Assembly: GCA_039619475.1 (NCBI GenBank)
Contig: CM077115.1
Location: forward strand, 510,404,815 to 510,468,814
Length of the DNA: 64,000 nt
Direction of reading: 5' to 3'
Source of the DNA: Icerya purchasi
Taxonomy: Eukaryota > Arthropoda > Insecta > Hemiptera > Monophlebidae
Part shown: positions 60,131-64,000 of the stretch, one piece after another
How the letters are laid out: each line of letters opens with the position of its first letter
Numbering within the stretch: position 1 is the first letter of the stretch
The notes under the pieces: generated by a model
The model's input: the letters and a program-made list of their open reading frames with translations, nothing else
What the model was told of the DNA's origin: nothing
The model's database searches: none
Program-made: the position numbers and the translations under genes

Positions 60131-61075
60131 ATGTTGTAAACGGTATTTCATGTTTAATAATGATGCAATTTTATCAACCGACACATATTCTTTCCGTGAT
60201 CAAAAATCACCAGCTAGCACTATTGGAAAGAAGTTTCTTTCGATTTATGACCCATTTTCTGTTACGCTCACAATTTGTGGAACGAAGTTCTTATACGTGG
60301 CTTGTCAAGTAAACTGGCAGAAATCGTCACGACACGAAAAAGGCGTTACGCATTCTCCAGACAACCTTCACTCTCTTTCTTTCATTCTGTCTCTTTCTAT
60401 TGTATACGGGTGTGTGTGTGTGTGTATAAGCGTGCGTCGAGTATTGAGATTTGAGCAGCAAGCAGCTGTCAATTCTAAACACGTGCAAATTTTATTGAAT
60501 TTGAAAATTGACGCGCTTTTTTCGTGCGACGTTACCACAACGAGTCTGATGATTTATTTATTGTTTTTGTTTTAATTAATTCATATGGGATTCGTATTGT
60601 GTCATTATTGCAATTTTATAATGGAAAGTCGAGAAACAGAAACTGCAGCAAGTATAAATGATGCAAACTTAGAAAACTATGTCAATAAGTCATATAACTT
60701 AATAGACAAGTATTTACTGTTTACATACCATTTAATATACATGTGATTCGAGTGTTCACTGTTTACTATTTACTATTTATATGCATTACAAAGAGATAAT
60801 AGTGAAATCATATGGTCAGCGTCAAAAAGAGTATCGAAAGAGAAAAAAAAAGTCACGTTTAGAGTTGGAAAAAAAAGCTTTGTTCCTGACGGGGGTTCCT
60901 CGACTGCACTATCTTTTTTATTATTTTCGCGAGCAATTGTAATTTGAACTATTAGACGTTGCAGACAATACGTTAACTTGAATGAAAACGCGCTCATCGC
61001 TCTATCAACTGTGTTACTTATGGTCGGGAAAAACCAATTCGTTATGTCCAAAATACGTTATCAAAAAAGGTGAAC
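60131..61075. other. no gene recognised
   Basis: A 141-codon frame (60,150-60,575) overlaps the Tc1 flank and a (GT)n tract. It has no conserved motif. Confidence 0.4.
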
Positions 61076-61078
61076 TTA

Positions 61079-61366
61079 GGCTTAACTCACACGGACCACT
61101 TGTCAACCACAGCGGAACCACAAAAAAGTGGTCAGTTGTGGATAATACTATTTGGAACATTTTCTGTCGTCAGCTCTCAGCCACAAAAAAAGCGGTCGTC
61201 GGTGGTCGAGTTCAACACACACTGAACCACTTGCTAACTACTTTCCAACCACTCTATGCCGTAGTTGTTAAAATATTGTGGTTCAAAGTGGTCGGTTCTA
61301 ACCACAGTTTAACCACAGCGGAACCACAAAAAAAGTGGTCGAAAAATGGTCCTTGCCTGTTAAGCC
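61079..61366. mobile_element. Harbinger-like MITE (TTA target duplication)
   Basis: TTA flanks both sides (61,076-61,078 and 61,367-61,369). The left end is GGCTTAACTCACACGGACCA. The right end read inward is GGCTTAACAGGCAAGGACCA, so an interrupted 20-bp inverted repeat is present. The 288-bp body is dominated by ACCAC/GTGGT words and holds two direct copies of AACCACAGCGGAACCAC (about 61,104 and 61,310). TTA duplication and GG-start fit PIF/Harbinger. There is no transposase. Confidence 0.75.
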
Positions 61367-61369
61367 TTA

Positions 61370-61959
61370 AAAACACATTTTTGCCCGTATTTTACCCGTT
61401 AAATTATTGTTTTTCAACGAAATCATTCTTTAAAATGTTCGAAAATTAAAAAGCAGCCTATGCAAAAGTGTCGTGCTTTGGGTCGTCAGAAATTTAGCGC
61501 GTCTTTCTAATAACACCATTTTAACTGTTCCAGCTGCAACTCGAGAGGAAACGAAAAAATTAAAAAAAAAAAAAAAAAATAATATTTTGATAAATGTGCA
61601 TTATTTTAAGGTACCAGCAGAATTTCTGATGTCGAAACATTACGTGTCGAATGAATAATATGACCCTGGCGTTAATTCTCTAATTCTGCCTTATGGAAAA
61701 CAACAGAACTATAACAGTAAGTGTAAAAGAGATATATCGGACGGCAACGAGTCAAGTTGAAAGAGTATTGTACTGCAAACGAGTGTTGTTGTCGTAATTG
61801 CTCATAAACATGGGAGATAAGATTAACCAACGGTTTTATTGGTGTCTGCTCCTTCCGAAATTCCGGTCCTAATTGTAGCTTTTCTTAATTCTACTGGAAG
61901 TGATTGTCGCCCAGGAGCTTGACGGTACAATTTAACACACAAACTGTTTTAATCGTGTG
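61370..61959. other. no gene recognised
   Basis: A run of A at 61,562-61,579. No supported gene. Confidence 0.45.
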
Positions 61960-62039
61960 TTCAAAAAATCTGCAGTACCGAATCATTTGCTCACTGTTTT
62001 TGGCGTCTGAAAATATTACCGGTGAAGCTAACATCTTTC

Positions 62040-62930
62040 GAGGTATGAAACATGCACGCGCAGTTCTTCAATAACTTAGCGAACATGGCTTGCAAAACTC
62101 GAGACCAATGCTAAACATCATACTCTCGAAAAAACGCCAATAACAAAGACTGGAGTTTGCTCGAAATCATGTTCAGTGGAGTGGAACGAAATGGAGCGGT
62201 TGGGGGACCAGGTTTTGTCTAGCAGGACTAGAAAGACAGGTGTCATCAACATAATTTTGTTCGGAAATCAAAAATTCCTTCGGTGATTCATCAATTAGGC
62301 GATACTACAGGGGGACATTTCAAATGATGCAAAACATATAGTTCCATTTCTCCACACATCGGGTTATATTGAGGCTATTTCCATCGAATATGTCCTTCCG
62401 AACGCATCACTTGTGGTTGATGATTCCTAGCTTATGCCTAGACAATGCGGGTTCCAATGCTACACGGGGGAGATATTTTAACATTCTCTTAAATGAAAGT
62501 GGAATTGCACGATTGGAATGGCCAGCTTATAATAGCGCATACTTGAATCTCATTAAGCGTGTTTGAGACATATTGGAGAGGTTGGTCCTAGACTCGCTAG
62601 TCACGGAATAAAATCTTTGGCCGAATAATAAAACAGGTTGAAACAAGAATAGCGAGGTAATTTCACGGGGGGATATTTGCACTCTTATTGACAAAACGAT
62701 TAGAAGCCGTTACTGAAGCTAATGTATGAAATATACTCGTTATTAGAAAAATTCAAAATTTTGGATACTTTGATTAATTGGAAAAATTCCACTATTCGAA
62801 TTAGCCTAAACCTCTATTCCGAGGACATAGTTAAATAAAGAAATACATTTAAATTGTAATTTTAAACCATTTAAACAAAAATATTTTTCGGGCTGCATAA
62901 AGACTTTTGTTCAGCAGCGTATAATATTTG
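62040..62930 (+). pseudogene. Tc1/mariner transposase relic
   Basis: Plus-strand pieces: VQWSGVERNGAVGG-like sequence, then SLCLDNAGSNATRGRYFNI (second-D region, QDNAxxHxA in relatives) and LNESGIARLEWPAYNSAYLN, followed by LIKRV*DILERL (the PIEHVWDxLxR region, with the Glu position now K). Many shifts. It may end near GTTCAGCAGCGTA at 62,922. Orientation is opposite to the 59-kb copy, and its sequence is distinct from it. Confidence 0.68.
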
Positions 62931-64000
62931 TTAATGTGCATTATAAGTTAACGTTCTAAAATGTTCTCTGGATTTATCTTTTTCTAATCGACTGCTCAAG
63001 GTTATTTCGCAATATTCAATCTATTTCTCGGAATATAGTGGTCTTATTTTACGCACGGAGAAGAAAAAAAAACAAGAATAACGGCAAGAACGTTGTCAAA
63101 AATTATAAATTTCGAATTGATATGAAAAATATTAAAAAAAGGAATAAATGTAACGCTAAGATGTTTAAAAAATTAAAATTTTTTTTCATTGTTTTCGTTT
63201 TTACTTTTTTGTTTTTTTTCCCCGTTTTATATAATTTTTTCGTTGAAATTTAGGGCTTCGAAAATCACGTCCATCTCGGAAGTATTTTAAGACATTTTAT
63301 TTTATTTATTTATTGTTTTTGATTCGTTATATTTTTTAAATATAAGTTTGCTCTATCTATTTGACGACCTTCGTACAAAAACCCAAGCGTAGTGCTTAAC
63401 GTAGTGCAGAAATTGTGCCGTTCGTTTGATGAAAGTCAAACAACTTGTTGTTTTTCTGACTTGGAAGAAATACGTACAGCGGCATGTCAGTAAGCTTGAA
63501 AATGATCGAGTTATGCAAATGCATACATGTAATCCGGTCTCGCTAGTAATTCCGAATGGCAATAATAGGTTGCTGGGTGAGCTATTATGCGAGTTGTGCT
63601 GTTGCCTAGTAATCACTAACCTAAAATGCATCTTTAATTGTGCATTACTTTTGTATTGTCGGTAAACATAATTTCATATTGCTTAATTCAGTAACGCCTC
63701 TTTTCAGAGTTTTACCAGCGCATCCGGAAATGTATATATATATATATATATATATAACGTATACACCTAGTAATTCCGTCGTGTCATTACATATTCGACA
63801 TTTCCGTTAAAAGGAATTCACGTTTACGTTAAAAGCTTCAAAAATATAGATTTCTTTTTTTATTTTATTGCGCGAATTTAAAGATTTTTTAGAGCAATCT
63901 CCAACTAGACATCTGCCCAGAAACGATAGGAGGATGAAGTAGTCAGTAGATTATTAATTCGCTCGGATATTTATTTATTTATACAATCCGCCAGTGCGGC
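62931..64000. other. no gene recognised (right flank)
   Basis: AT-rich with poly(T) stretches near 63,180-63,230 and (TA)n at 63,731-63,757. An overlapping pair of frames at 63,350-63,665 has no domain. Confidence 0.45.

Noticed and set aside
60150..60575. 141-codon frame on +
   Set aside because: It overlaps the Tc1 relic flank and a (GT)n tract, with no conserved motif.

Overview
The window looks like repeat-rich nuclear DNA from an arthropod, most likely an insect. It is AT-rich and full of poly(A)/poly(T) runs and (TA)n microsatellites. It holds LTR and non-LTR retrotransposons, Tc1, hAT, Harbinger-like and Helitron elements. Short coding islands are bounded by GT..AG splice signals. There is no bacterial-style operon, rRNA, tRNA gene or CRISPR array, and the species cannot be fixed from sequence alone. 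Nearly all recognisable coding sequence belongs to transposable elements, and only one is close to intact.

Region 1 (1-8.3 kb). A young Ty3/gypsy-type LTR retrotransposon (1231-8283) has 823-bp LTRs that differ at only three sites by my reading and a 4-bp target duplication. It carries one open frame of 899 codons. A deletion has fused a coiled-coil Gag-like N-terminus directly to the end of reverse transcriptase (RT), followed by RNase H and a DDE integrase. Protease and the RT active site are missing. The LTR ends in a ladder of primer-binding-site-like repeats and contains a heat-shock-element-like palindrome. A 71-bp foldback lies just upstream.

Region 2 (8.3-24 kb). A SINE-like block and a 17-bp minisatellite come first, then an interspersed repeat with an inverted sister copy near 30 kb. 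A possible host exon, a LINE RT relic (-), a 1.13-kb internally deleted Helitron with both ends visible, and a long foldback element follow. A 5'-truncated Jockey-like LINE has a 15-bp target duplication. A deleted Tc1 element and a 5'-truncated R1/Jockey-type LINE with a poly(A) tail close the region.

Region 3 (24-43 kb). Mostly unrecognised AT-rich DNA. It holds a 442-bp hAT-type MITE with a perfect 8-bp target duplication and two candidate first exons of a host gene (30.9-31.2 kb). It also holds a Jockey-like LINE (-), a second large foldback, and a hAT-like repeat split by a nested element.

Region 4 (43-53 kb). A graveyard of I-clade LINE fragments in both orientations: endonuclease, ORF1 zinc knuckles, RT, RNase H and 3' ends. 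It is mixed with a hAT transposase relic and a LINE carrying a restriction-like endonuclease.

Region 5 (53-64 kb). A possible 89-bp host exon, two decayed Tc1 transposases in opposite orientation, and a 288-bp Harbinger-like MITE with TTA duplications. The rest is unassigned.
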